NCBI RefSeq assembly: GCF_009730915.1
Contig: NC_052475.1
Coordinates: forward strand, 31,061,016-31,125,015
Direction of reading: 5' to 3'
DNA: 64,000 nt
DNA from: Dioscorea cayenensis subsp. rotundata
Taxonomy: Eukaryota; Streptophyta; Magnoliopsida; Dioscoreales; Dioscoreaceae
In this document: positions 35,199-50,100 of the stretch, piece by piece
Layout of the letters: each line of letters begins with the position of its first letter
How positions within the stretch are numbered: the first letter of the stretch is position 1
Notes under the pieces: generated by a model
What the model was told of the DNA's origin: nothing
The model's input: the letters and a program-made list of their open reading frames with translations, nothing else
Database searches by the model: none
Position numbers and translations under genes: made by a program

Positions 35199-38100
35199 AT
35201 GGCTTCTTCTCATGTTAATGACAATGCACCTCAATGCAAAACTTGTCGATGTGGGGAGGGAGACGCAAATATTTGGACCACAAAGACTCCTGAAAATCTT
35301 GAGAAACAAGTAAATAAATGTCCAAATTGCCAGGTAATAGACTTCCTCCTAGTGTTTTTGTGTTCTTAGTTTACTATATATATCTCCAGTTTTGAGCTTT
35401 GACTGCATTGACATTGGATAAGAATTTGTTGCATGCCATGAGATCAGGATTCTATACTTTTGATGCATGTGAGCATTGAGCTGGTTTGGATATTCTGCTC
35501 CAATTATCCTTCATTTGGGCAATCTTTCAGAATTTGAAATTGCAAGTTTTTCCCTAGTGTGCATATAATCAGCTTAAAGTTGAATCACAAGCACATTTTT
35601 TAATTCTTTTATTTCCTCTTGCTTGTTCATTTTGGTAATTATTGGGTTGCCAGATGTGGCAAATCCATGTTACTTGCCTATTTTAATTTGAAGATTTGAT
35701 TGAATTTATTAGCAGTGTTAAACACAGCCAAAGTGTGTTTCGCCATCTTTTAGCAATATAGGCACTCATCCTCATCAAGGTTTTAATTTTCTGCAAAGGT
35801 TGTTTGTTTGAATTTTTTTATTAACTTTTAATTCTGCACCTTTTCCTCTTTGGTTCCCAAGAGCTCTTTTATGTAATATGCATGTTTTCTCTTTACTGTT
35901 CATGAGCATATCATTTAGTAGGCCCTATGTTCCCTGACTCTTTTCTTCTTTTCAAGTTCAGCTCATTGGAACTTTGCTTTGTCTTCACATAGTATCCTCA
36001 GCCAGATTCATATACTGTACAAATCTTCTGTGATCATCCTCAACAAGTTCCCTCAGGATATCTTTTCATGGTCATTGATTTTTTATGTACATCAATTATC
36101 ATGAATCATAATATCATTACCTTAACTATGTTACGTAGCTACCTTTAGTATAACCTGTTGGATGCCTTCCTCTACTAGTGATCTGAACCCCAAATGAGCA
36201 TCCAGGGGACTTTCTAGGTGATTAATGTAACCTGTTACTCTAATGAATTATTTTGGTTTTTGTACCACCTTCTTTTATAGTTTGTTATTTGTTAAAAATG
36301 TTGGTTGTGAAGATTCATACAATTCTGCAGGTCATCAAGAGCGGGCCACTACTTGTGTCATCTAGAGGCAAGCAGCCATCCTAATCCTCGGTGACAAAGG
36401 CTCACCATTTCTTTAAATATGTCACATGCTCATCCTCTTCTTTTTCTTTTTGTATCAATAGCATTATGTTGATATCCAGGGCTGTAATTAGGATGTCATG
36501 GGCCCAATATTTTACTTAATGTTTTAAGCCTGAGCTAGCCTTTTGGTCTTGGAATATTTATTTTCCAAGATCAAAATTTTTTATTCTGTGCCTAATGTTT
36601 CTTTTTTAAAACTTTTTTGGTGTATTTGATTTTGTAATACCTGCTTTACTTGTTAGTTGATATTATATGTTTTTGGGTATGCCCAAATCCACCCTAACAC
36701 AATTCTATATAATTTGCACAATCTTTTAAAATGGTGTTTACTGTAGGCTAAGCGACAGAAGTGTTGTAGTGCTAGAGTGAATCAACTTCCCTTTCACTGT
36801 ACTTGTTTTGATGTTAGTGGAAGCGAAGATGCTTCTGCTAACTTCTAAATTCTCCTCATTTCATTTAGGTGACTTGATGGGAGTTGGACTAAAGTAATTT
36901 AAGTGGGGTGCTTGATTAAGTAAATTAAAGTGTACTTCATCATTAAAGCAATGGTGCTTTTGCTAATAGAATTGACACTGCTATCTTCTTCCGCACTTCT
37001 GCCACTCGTGCCAAACTGAGCATCCCTTTAGTGGATTGGCTTATTAACTTCAGCAGAAATATCACCACCACAAAAGATTCATAATATAGAGTACATTGAA
37101 GGCCATGGTAATTCTTTTTAAAAAAGAGTTTCTTGAATTTCTCTAGCTATCACTTTTTGGGTATGTACTACTAGAGTAATTAATAATCCCCCATCGGTTA
37201 ATCTAGTAAATACAAATATGAATATAAAAGTGTGGGTCTCTTATCCAACAAGCGTAAGCTTTTGGATTGAATCCAGCCTGGATAATGCGCTTGTTCTATT
37301 TGTTACACATTATAATGAGTTTTGTGTTATTGTTAGTAGAAAATTGATTTTTTACTATTTTACTTATCATTGTTTTTGAGTTTGTTGACAAGCCATTTTT
37401 GTTTTCCACCGTTATTCCAAACCCCGTCCTTCTGTAAAATGTGTGTCTCAACAACTCTTCTATAAGTTATTTTATGAAATAGTTTAAAAAATCTAGTGTC
37501 TTGTTATTGTTCTCTCCATCTTTTGTATTTATAAAAATGCAGGTATAGGATGGACGTCATGGAAGAAACGGTGGTTCGTTCTTACACGGACATCTCTAGT
37601 ATTTTTTAGGAGTGATCCAGTAAGTTTTGGGTTCATTGTCTCATCATCTTCAAATCCCTTTTCTGACATCTTATTCTGTGTTTATTGCTAGTGTCATTTG
37701 CATATTCTCAGAGTATGAAAGCTATTTACTGCTGGTCAACTTGTCTATTTGATGGTTGGATAAACTGATGGGAGATGCTGTGATTAGAATTTAATACATT
37801 TAACCATGATTACTATTTAAGAAACTCCATTGCATGCTGTGGATTTAGGATGCACACAAGAATCTTAAAAGAAAAGGCAGAAGTCCGATAATTAATAACA
37901 CAATATGTCTAATCTGAATGCTGGTCTTGATTATCTTTGTACAGTAAATATATATATATATATATATTATGACTTGACCAAACAGTTTGGCATAACCTGG
38001 AGAACAGGATAGAAAATGCAAAGCAGTGCCAAAAACACCTAATAAACACAAGGGTTGCTATTCCATGAACCTAACATAGACCTACTTCAAATACTTTTAC

Positions 38101-41100
38101 AAAAGCTAAACATCAAACATATGCCATTTTCTTAAGTTTTCAAATGTATTCTTGCTGGATTTCGCAAGAATTATAGAGTTAATAGTTGTTTCAGTTTTCT
38201 CCAGCAAATGGATCTTTAAAAGTTTTGGAATTTTCTTAAATAAAAATTTAAGTTTAGGTTGTGGGGGCGGGGGCCTCTTTTGGTTAGAATTATATTGCAA
38301 AGTCATCTTGCTGTAAATTGAGCATAGGAGCTGTATGTGTGGCATTTTACTTGAGAAATTAGCTGCAAACACGGTGACAATGAAACTTGACTTCTAAATG
38401 GAGTGGCATAGGACGGGAAACTGGTTTATGGATCCAAGGCGCAGCCTTCAATCTGTTTTATATTACCCCTTAATTGGTTTTGAAAAATAAACTGTTAATC
38501 TGCACCAGCATTGTCATAGTTGATTTTTGTTTGTCTTTTATTTTTTATCTCTGTGCCCTTTCCCTTTTCAGTCTTGGTGCCACAACCTTCAGTTCTTTGA
38601 AAAATTATAATATTTAAATGAATTTTAATGTGCTCATTGAATCCACTTGTTTATTTATTTATTTATTTTGTAAATTTCACTTTCAACTTATTATTTCTCT
38701 TTTTTTACTTTTCAGAATGTGCCTCCTCCGAAAGGAAGTGAACCAAATCTTACTCTCGGTGGTATTGACCTTACCAATTCGGGAAGGTATACCTTCCTTT
38801 TGATCACCAGAAAACTAATTAATGTCTCCGATTAGAAATAAACTTACTACGATATATGTGTATAGTGTTGTTGTGAAACCAGATAAAAAACTTTTAACAG
38901 TTCTCTTCCCAGATGGTCGTGATGGGCGTACTTTTACTCTCAAGGTTTGTCTTAAATTATCGTATTCTTCTCTACTTTTTGCTTGTGATTATCCTTATCT
39001 TCACTTGTGCTTCTTTGGATTAACAGGCAGAAACTTTAGAAGATCTAAATGAGTGGAAGACTGCATTAGAAAATGCTCTGGCTCAAGCACCTAGTGCAGC
39101 TCTTGCAATGGGCCAGAGTGGAATCTTGCGCACTGATGTCGCTGACTCAATTGAAGCCTCATTTGAACAATGTACTTCTCTTTTCTAATCCCTATAGAAA
39201 TAAACATCTGTCTGACAAAAACCACTTTCTTTGCATCCCATTGATGTGTTGACTGTTCACTTAAGTTGAAAGCACAAAGGGATAGGAATTAGCTGAGCAA
39301 GTTTATAAGCACAGTCAACTAAAACAAATTGAGATCCAGAATCCCAATCCCATGTTTAATTTTTTCTACCATGCTTATATTTTGTTTATTTTGAAGTCAT
39401 ATTTTGCCTTTCTTTTTTGCACATATTTCTATGCTTGTTATGAAGCTTCATGCGTAGTTCCCTTCATTACGAGAGGAAGGAAAGAATAAATCTTTTGACA
39501 TCATCTTCTGATTGCGTCAATGAGGTAGATGATTTTCCACTTTGACAGCTGTAGATAGTTTTGAGTTCCATAATGACAATTTTTCAGGTCATCCAATGCA
39601 GGCTAACCTTGAATCAATTTCCTTGTTATTGATGATAAGAAATAATTTATTTTATTTGTTAACTTACAGTATTCTTTACTCAAGGCATTCTCGATGATTT
39701 TTGACTTTTCATTATCCACATTGAAATCATGTGTAATGATTCTCCTCATGTACTCTAATTTATTCTTTGTAATCTATGTTACAAGCATGGTTGTATGAAG
39801 TTATTAAGGTACAATTTGTGAATAGTGAGCATCATAGTTTATACTATTGCTGATTAAGCCGTTTTTGCTATTTTGTTTCAGGGAGGGATAGGCGGCCTGG
39901 GAAATCCTTGGTGGTTGGAAGACCAATATTACTTGCACTTGAAGATATTGATGGAAGTCCATCCTTCCTGGAAAAGGCACTCAGATACATTGAACAATAT
40001 GGTGAAGTCTCTCATGTTGTTTTGCCATCATTTGCTTGTTAAAAATAAAAGTGATATTTTTGTCTAATTTTGTGAAAATTGGTTATAATGGTAGGTGACA
40101 TTCCTTGTTCTACAAAAGCTATTTATATTTGATGATGATTTATAATAGCTGCTTATGAATAATTCTATGGATATGTACTCTACACTCATATGATTTGCTC
40201 CTTTATCTCATAATATGTTAGAAAGCAAGTTATGAAGTTAAGCAGCCAGTATATAATACATGTTTCTAGTTAAGTTTTGGTAGGTTGGATATATTTTACA
40301 TAGGTTCCATATTCGTTGCTTCATAGTGTGCGACTACTAACTACCATTGTAATTAAATTGCCAAAATAAAGGTTTATGAAGATTCTCATGAACTTTTTTT
40401 AGGAACTCGCTAACATCTGACTAATGTCAAACACCCAAGTTATTCATCAGAAATGCATAAGGAGAGTGCAAATTTATAACAACCTTATACTTATAACAGA
40501 AAAATTCCACACCTTATCAACGATAAGTTAAATGTGTTGTCTTTGTCCAGTTGACTGTTTACTTTACTGAACAGGAATAAAAGTGGAAGGGATCCTGCGC
40601 CAATCGGCTGATGTTGAAGAGGTAGAGCGGAGGGTTCAAGAATACGAGCAGGGTCTGTTTTATATCCTCATCTTGTTAGATTTTTATTTACATTCATCAC
40701 TGGTTCTTCTCTTTCAAGTGAAAAATTCCATTTTGCAGAACCATACTATTATCTTGCATATTCCTTGATCAATATTATAAGCTTCTGATAAATGTTTCTT
40801 CACAATTTTGATAGTTCCATTAGAGAATCTGACTTGGTCTGTATTTGAAATTTTCTTTTATAGGGAAAAATGAATTTTCTGCTGATGAGGATGCTCATGT
40901 TATTGGCGATTGTATCAAGGTAAGCAATTGTTCACTATTGAATGAACATCTGAGCTGCTGTCATCATGATAACATAAACGTAAGTACAAATGGTTCCTCA
41001 ATTATTGTTGACAGCATGTGCTTCGAGAATTGCCATCATCACCAGTTCCCGCCTCTTGCTGTACTGCATTGGTAGAAGCATACAGTAAGTCAGAGCATTA

Positions 41101-44100
41101 TGGTACAATTCTGCATGCCATTTTACTCATAACAACACATTTACTCAACTTTCTCTTTTTACTTTTGAAATCCAATTAATTAGTCTTATTTGGTTCTTAT
41201 TTAATATTCTGGTACTACGGAGATTATATGAAACTTGTGTTCCTCACATTTTTTTTGTTGTATTTCTTGATGTTTGCTGTGATTTTAATTGGTTACGTGT
41301 GTCTACATTTATAAAATGTATCCAATAAAGTACACAAGTATATTTTTCAGAGCAGCTAGAAAGTCTCTACAAGTTATTGGGGCTCTTTTCTCAAGGCTAT
41401 TACAGTAACTAACAACCCACATTGGTTAAGTTAGTAAAAATGGATATGAATAAATGCCTGGGTCTTTCATCCTATTGACTTAAGCTTTTGTGTTGAATCA
41501 AGTGTATATTAATGTGTTCGTTCTATCTGCTGCACATCATAGCACTTCCATATCAATTTTTTGAGATGTCAGGCATCTTAATTTAAATTGCTGATTTATT
41601 GACCACTGATTAAATAGTCAAACTGTTGATGTAGTACAGCTTTGCATCTGCCTAGTATCAATGGGGTTTCTTAGGAATGCATTTCAGAAGTTTTTTGTTA
41701 ATGTAACAATAAAATAAAAGATTAAAGGTTGGTGGGATTTGATGTAGCTGTTAAGCTATCGTTCCTTCAGTAGAGAATGAAATCTGTTCTGCTGTGTTTT
41801 TTAACAATGTAATAAAATATTCAGGTTTGTCAGTTTAGATTATAGCTCTTTTTTGTTGTAGTTCCTTTGGTGGAGACTTGAATTTCTTCTCATTGATTAT
41901 GGGAAATAATTGCTGTGTGTAATACAAGAGGATTGCTTAAGGAAATGCAATGTTGCTGTGTGGATGCTAAGGTGTTTTAAGTTCTCAGTGCTCTTTGCAT
42001 TCTTAGAATAACAAATCTCAAGCAGACACATGCAGCTAGATACATGTATGAACTGATAAAGTTGCTTTAGCTGATTGACTTGCATGTTTTGTTAGATGAT
42101 TGTAAATAAATTGCTTTCCTAGGATGGTCACGAGGTAATACTTAAAATTAGATATAGGGTACTGAATGATGTGATTTCCTTGCCTGAATCTCTTCTTCTG
42201 TTTCTTCCATTATTTTTCAATACGTATTTTCTTTCCTTCATATAAGTCTGGTATTATTGAAGGAACTCTTCCTGGTATAATGTGGACTTGTGTTTGAAGT
42301 ATGACTATTTCTGGATTGACCAACTTTTATACATTCTTGACAATTAGATGTGAGGTTCAACTTATTGAATTTTTTTATTAAATAGGAACTGATCGTCGAT
42401 CCAGAGTTGATGCTTTGCGTGCTGCAATTTATGGATCATTCCCTGAACCTAATCTACATTTATTGCAAAGGTACGCCTGATAGTCATGTGATAACTTACC
42501 CCTTCTTGGATGATTCATTTGGATTTATTAAACTATTGTTGGTATGCCTGATAATATGGAATAATTACTATACATATTTTTCCTTTTGCTACTAACTTTC
42601 CCATTAATAATGTAGTTCGCTTAGTTTATTATATCATTCTCTTTCTCTACTCTTAGATGTTGGCCAAAAATAGCATGACTTGCCCACAATAAACTAAGCT
42701 GCAGTTTGTATTTTGTTACTATCCTCATTTTGTTTGGTGAAGATTGTTCTCCCTCCAGCATTTGGTTTGTCCATTTCTATTTTCCCATGGAGCAAAACTT
42801 CAAACTTTTTTCTTTAACTTGGGTATTTTTCAGGATCCTTAAGATGATGCGAATTGTTGCTTCTCACAAATCAGAGAATCGGATGACTTTATCTGCTTTA
42901 GCAGCTTGCATGGCTCCATTGCTTCTCCGTGCACTCCTTCATGGTGACTGTGAGGTTGATGATGACTTTAAAATGGGTGGAGATGGTTCTCTTCAGCTCT
43001 TGCAAGCTGCTGCTGCCGCTAACCATGCTCAAGCCATTGTAATAATATTACTTGAAGAGTATGAAAGGATATTTAATGTAAGTTTTGGTACCTTGCTGAA
43101 CAATATGAGATATATTTGTTACAGTCTCTTAATGCATTTCAGCTTTTTGGTCTACCCAGGAGGATCTTTCACTGGAAGGTTCTTTATCTTCTGAGGTTTA
43201 TACAGACTCAGAAGATGATGATTTCGAGGATGAAGAGTCGACAGATGATGACATCCTCGAAGATGATGGATATCATGATGCAGATATAGACGTTGAAGCA
43301 GATATAGATGACGATTCTAAACATTCATCAAATGAGAAGCATAGCAGAAGCGGAAGTGAAGTTGCCTGTGGTCTATCTGATGATAAGGTCAGCCTTTTTA
43401 ATCAGCTAGGTTCACCCCTCAAATTAATTTGGCCTAACAAATTGTCCTTAGCTCTGTTTGGTTTCCACTTTCTTGGAAGTGTTTTATATGATGATAGATA
43501 GTGATATAGAATCAACTTCCTTAATAAGCTCACACTTCTAACCATAAAAATTGGCACTGAATTGCTTGCCATGGAAACTTTGCCAAGTAGAATATTCTTG
43601 AATGCCGATTTTCAGGTGAGGATTGATCCCTTGTTTGACCAAGTGCTTTTTGGTCATGAACCTAAGGAACATCTGTATAATATCTTCCTAGACATCTATT
43701 GAATATGCAAAGGTGAGCAAAAGCTTATTTCAGTAATATATATATATGATTTCTGGGTATGTAGTTTATCCTGTCACCGAACTCTAAGCGCTAGTTGCAC
43801 CTTCTTCGGTCTCTTTCATCGGCGTGGACCGAAGGAACTTACTGAGAAAATGATTTTGAGTTTAATCACTCGGGAGTCGGAGCTAGTTTTTCTATTTCTC
43901 ACGTAGCGCTAAGAAGGAAGGGAAGGAGAAGCTTTTATCTCGATAAATGATCTTAGGAGTCAATTCTCTTTCTGTTTTCACAAATCCCAATGGCAAGAAG
44001 CCCTCGCCTTAGCGAGATGGATTGCAGCTGGGAAGACGAGGCAAAGGACCTCCTGATCTGGTGCCGATATATATCTTACCACTATTTACTTTCTTTCTCT

Positions 44101-47100
44101 GATTTTCATTTACCTTGATTTTGTTTAGGAATTCAATATAATTTTCTTTCCTTGAATGGTTCTTGGTGGCCACAATAAAAAAAGACCTGTTTTTTAAAGT
44201 CATACCGCTCTTCAGTTAATCAAAGGCTCTAACCATTGATTGGAAATCCTGACTTTGATGATTCTCATGCACTATTTTGTTCTGTGGATTTTTTATTTCT
44301 AATGCTTTTGTCAAAAGTTTGTTTACTATCAATTTCCACTATTTGCATGAACTGCTATTCTTTGACAACCCTTCTCTTTTCAGGACTCTGATGATCATAA
44401 TATGGGTCGTACTTTCTCTGGTGACAAAGACCACCCTTCAGTACTTTCTGCTGCAGCATTGAATGCAGCAGATACTTCTTTGTTAAAAAAGGATGCTGAG
44501 AAACCTTTGCCTATAGCAAGTGCAACTGTCATTCAACGTGATGAGTTACTAAATGTTGAAAGGAGCAATAGTAGTTCTGCAGCTGCATTGACTTCTGAAT
44601 CACGTTTGGCAACTGGAAGTAATGGAAACTGTATGAGTACAATGCACAAGTCTGTTAGTCATATATTACCCTCAAGTGTTTCCAAGTTCAATGAGGACTT
44701 GATAGAACCATCAGCCACTAGCAGAAAACCAACTGTGTGGGGGCGTATGGCTGTGAGTATACATAATCCAAAATATTCTTCTTTACTGTTATAGTTAAAT
44801 GTTCTCTGATATTATTTATATTTTCAGGCAAGAAAGAATCTTTCCATGGAGTCAATTGAGTACTCTAGTGAAGATGATGAGTAAGTAATGCATTTCATCT
44901 ATGTATTTTTTTTTCTGAACTTTTTTCTTCTGAAATTTTCCATTTTAAGTATTTAGGTACCATTCATTGCATTTTTCCTGTTTAGCTTCATAGTTATGCT
45001 ATTTAAACTATGCATTATTGTTTATAGACTTATTTGTTTCTCAATACAATCATGTTGTTTAGCATGTAGATTCTAACTTGGTTAGTTTGGTCTTGAAGCA
45101 ATTCAACCTGAGCAAACTCACTCTATACTTTCAGTAGCATGCCTGAAGGTTGCTAAAATTGAAATTTGGGGGCATGCGGCATAATGGCAATGAAATTGTG
45201 GACAACACACTCTTTTTTGAAGGTCTAGATATGGATGCAATGGGGATATACCAGTCCGTGCTCAGAACAACCAATGCTAGCATTAGTAAATAAAGTTAAG
45301 GATCTCTTTTCTAATTAATTGTTCAAACTTGAATTACAGTGGCCCATGACTAAGAAGGCATAAGAGTAGGGCTTAAACTTTAATATGGAGGCATAGGAGG
45401 AACGGATAAGCTGAGGATGAGGTAGGAAGGCATAGCTACTAAGTATATGAATAGAGCAGTCACTACCTGCGATTAATATTCTCAAGTTGGTTAATCAACT
45501 TAAGGGTGCTCCATAGTTCAAACTTTTGTGCTGGAAATTTAACACAAAAGCTGGGAGACGTTTGGTTTTGTACTATGGGCAAAATGAAGCAAAAATATTG
45601 CTGATTCATTTTGCAAGAAAGGATTGTTAGATGCTAGCTAAACATGTTATCTGGGCATGATTCAGCACAGAAGCTTAAGCTGATAGGATGAGAGTAGGTT
45701 AGATGTTTTGCAATTAAAAGAAAAGAATTTCCATTTTGCTTAGAAATTAACTTGCACAAATGTTGAAGACTCTAAAATCTTTGTGTGTGTGTGTGGATTG
45801 AAATATATTAATTATCCAGATAAACTTGCCTAGCCATACTTATAATATTAGGGATAAGTTCATCTCAGGTGTGTCTCCTTTTTGGCTTCATTAGCACGAG
45901 AACAACCCATGTCAGACTTATTAATAGGACCTACGAATTGATGTTAACTACAAGCATCTTTTCGCACAGAAATGTTTCGGAAATCAGAAAAATTATTTAC
46001 ATCACTTTTAGGTAAAAGGTTTACATTTTCTGCGAAGTTTTGTGTGTGTAGTGTTATAAATGCTGTTTTGTTACTATTTAAGTGCAAAATTTATGTGAGT
46101 TCCCTCATCTTTTCATGTCTGGAGTTCATGTTGAAAATCAAGAAATATGTACCCAATCATTCAAATTATATTTGTTATTCAAAATTTCAAATCAATGTAA
46201 TCCTTTGTCTTTGCTGTATCACAGCAGATTTATGCCAGAGTTCAGCTAAACTATCGTCAAAAATCATGTTCTATGTGAATAGAGGGATCACAAAGCTTTT
46301 CCACATGATGATTATATACTAGCCTTGAAAGTTGTAATATGTGCCATAATGTACAGGGGAGGAGCTTTTCTAGTCAACAACCGGTTGGGTCATGTCCTTT
46401 GTTTACCTTATCAAATTGGATGCTTTGAAGGGTATTTCAGAACATTTTGTTCATATCCATTATTCTTACTCATAAATCCGCAATCACTGACATAATGTTT
46501 ATTATATACCCATCATTATACCTTTGTATAACTAGAAACCTTACCAACAAAAATGTGAACTGGTAGCTATAGGAAATGCAAGGGCATGCCCCACAAATTT
46601 GTATAAATCATATATATTGTTTGTTATTGTTTTGCTTGATTTTTGTGCTATGTTTGAAGACCAGGTCTTACTGAGAAGTTTGTTGTTTGTCTGAGATTTA
46701 ACACTAGGGGGGTATAACCTTTGTATCTAGAGCTAATAATGCATTTTTTAAAACCTTCACATCCCTAGACAAAACTGTTTTTATCTGGGTTGTCTTTGAA
46801 GTTGGGTTTTGACACATCGAAAATGTTTTTAACTGTGGAATTGGTTATGACATTGGAGACACAAGGGAACAGATTCTCCATTAGCTTGGGTAAGGTTTGC
46901 ACATTTAAGCCCATCCCAAACTCCAGAATGATAGGAGTTGCCTTATGCATTGGCTGTTCTATTTTGGGGCTTGTTGACTTATAGAATTTTATTAGGTCAT
47001 TAAGATAATACATACATTGAAAATTTCATTAGGAGAACCAACAACTGGGTTAACCATTTGGAGGAAACTTCGCTTAGGGTGAAAGAACTTAAGGTAAAAT

Positions 47101-50100
47101 AATTTTTCTCCAATTATAGTGCATCCTGAATATAGTAGTTCAGTTTTCTATTTGTGATGAATAAGTTTGTCTCTATTGGAAGGAAATAATACTGGAAATG
47201 TTAATCTATTTAATCTCCTGCTGAGTATTGCTATAACTGACTCTTTGTTTTTGACCAGGGTTGCTATTCAGAAGCTCGAGAATTCTAAAACTGACCTGCA
47301 AAATAAAATTACAAAGGAGGTAGCTCTCCTAGCCAGTAAATTTTTTTTACTTTCTGGTATAAAAGAACTCAAGAAATTTAGCATACTGTAGGCAGAATGA
47401 TTTACAGACAAGGTCTGCATGATCAGGTAAAAGGAAATGCAATTCTGCAGGCAAGTTTAGAGAAAAGAAAGGAAGCACTGCATGAACGACGTTGGGCTCT
47501 TGAGCAAGATGTAGGTCTAATAAAGGACATTGCTGTCCTCATGAATTTCTTTGCTTGATTTTCCTTTTCTCAATTTAAACAGCTGACATTTGAAAAGACC
47601 TTGCATTTCATTTTGGATGAAAGCCATTGCGTCTGGTAACTGCATATTTTGGCACAATAGTCTGCTGCTGACTTCTGTTTTTGGACTATCTTGTGGGCAA
47701 CAGGTGGAAAAGTTAAGGGAGCAGTTACAGAAGGAGAGAGACTTGAAGGAGTCCTTGGAGTCTGGGTTAATGAACATTAGACGTGGGCAATTACCAATAA
47801 CAGCAATTGTGGATTGCAAGGTCAATTTCCATGATACTAAACATTCTTATCAATTAATATAGTTGAAATTTGCGCCAGACTCATAGTGTAGCATTGTCCT
47901 ACAGACAAAGGCAGATCTTGAGGAAATTGCTCTTACGGAAGCAGATATCATTAATTTGAAGCATAAAGTTAGTGATCTTCGTGGGCAGCTAAGTAATCAG
48001 ATGAAGCTAGGCTATGCTTCCTTGTGTGAATCTTGCAGTCAGCAATTATACAGAATGCATCAATTAGATGGGTAAGGATTTTATCTGCGTGTCTTCTCTT
48101 TGTACCTCTATGAACATTTCCAGATTCATGGTACATTCAGTTATCAAAATGGGTATTCTCGCACTCCACACAATAGACCGTGAATGTGCTGGTTTTCTTT
48201 GTTTTAAGGAGTCGGAACAATTTTCTTTTCTAGTACAGTTGGTCAGTACACAATGTTTTTATTGAATTTCAAGATTAAAGTCATATAACAATTTTCAGAA
48301 ACTTGCCTGGATTATTTCATAATTTGATTGAACTAATCATTGTCTTTCTTAGCATTATTTTGTGGATAATCCAAATGTTTTGGTAACTGCATTAAGTTAT
48401 GATTTTTATCCTACCTTCTTATCAAGATGAGAAGAATGTATTTTAGAATTCATCTTATTTCTTAATAGGGTCATGCTACATAATTCTTTTCCACTGTCTA
48501 GTCTAGGATGTATAAGATTTATATAACTGTTCTATTTTCTTTTTTGTTGTATTGATTGGTGTATTCTTTATATTGTGGCAAATTTAGTTTGGGAAATTTG
48601 ATGACCGTGGAATTCTAAATATAAAATGACAAGTTTTACAGGTTTAATTATTTTATCTACCTGGGTACTTTATTGTTTATTCAATTTTTTTCGTTTAATA
48701 CAGGGCAGATAAACAGAAAGAGATTGCCAGTACTGCTGTTGTACGGGAAATGGACAATGTATCACAAACTGAAGTAAGATTTTCATATTTTTGAAAATTT
48801 CCTCTCAACTATTTTCTTTTCCCTCATTTATGAAAGGCCTCCGTATTGCTTTATGTCCAAAACATCTAGTTGTTCAAATATATGGTTAATCAGCTCTCTG
48901 GCAGGAGATTACCATGTCTGCGCCCGCACCCATGTGTTGATTTTTTATATTCGCATCTCAAATTTGCTTTTGTTGGAGAGCCCAGGTCTACTCCACCTAC
49001 CTAGTATGGTCAGCCTTCTTCCAAAGAGTGTATCATAGTACCACAGGACAAGAACATACAATTCGATTTACATTTACGGCACCTATTGGCTTACACACTT
49101 GCATAAATACATACTATACTACATAATAATTCAATTTGTTCTTGTGACGCTTATTGATGGAAATGAAAATTGCTTATCTGGCATGATCACTTTTTAAAAT
49201 TGATTCTTCATTCGCTGAAATGTGCCATATATTGAGTAGCAATTGTTGTTTTGCAGCATAGTTCATCTGGAAGAGACCCACAGAATGGTCAAGCACTGAG
49301 ATCAGGTATGTCTTCTTACCCAAAACATGAGCTTCCCCAGAATACTCTGCTCAAGCCAACTAGTCTTTATGATAATATATCTGTAGGAATCAGTGAGTCT
49401 CCCTCTCTCAAAGAAATAACAGCTGGGACCAATGACCTACATAAGAATTCTTCTATCAAGGATGAGGTGATCTTTCTCATTGTGCTTTCCAGCAAAGTTG
49501 AGCCAGCTCTGGTAGCTAATTGTTTGTTTGTCCACGCGCAGAATGTCTTGTCTAGAGCAAACTGTAAAGATGCCAATACAAAAACTCTAGGTTCGCCTTC
49601 TTCATCTACTATGCAACCAACCCAGAAGCAACATCTGGACACAAATAAGAATAGCTCAGTACCTAAAGGGTCCAATTTTGCTTCATTTTCAGATGAGCCA
49701 GCAATTAGCCATAAAGTTGTTTCGAAGAGAACCTCTTCAAAGTATGATGTAAGTCTCCATTTTCTTTTTCATGGATTCTGATTTCTTTTTCTTTTTTTTT
49801 CCGTATTTTTTGTTCAAACTAAAATGCATTTAACATCTTTAGCCTCAAGCCGATTCCTATTATGAAAAAAAGTCTGTCATCGGCATGGACACTCAAAAGC
49901 CAAGGAATGAGATGGCAAATCCTCCTCCCATGAAACCAGAGACAAATGCTGTAACGTTGACAAGTACTTCTCTAGTTTCCAATGACGATCAGTCTACTGC
50001 AGAGTCATTACCTGTAAGCCACAATATCCTATCGGCTGGGTCTTTTTCATCAGGCCATAATGCGAAGAAGGTGGACGAAGATTCAGGGTCTTTACCAAAT

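Noticed and set aside
46765-47013. Overlapping open frames on both strands in RhoGAP intron 15
   Set aside because: Neither reads like a known domain. The region is within a well-supported intron and shows no splice or element boundaries. It could be a degraded repeat but cannot be supported.
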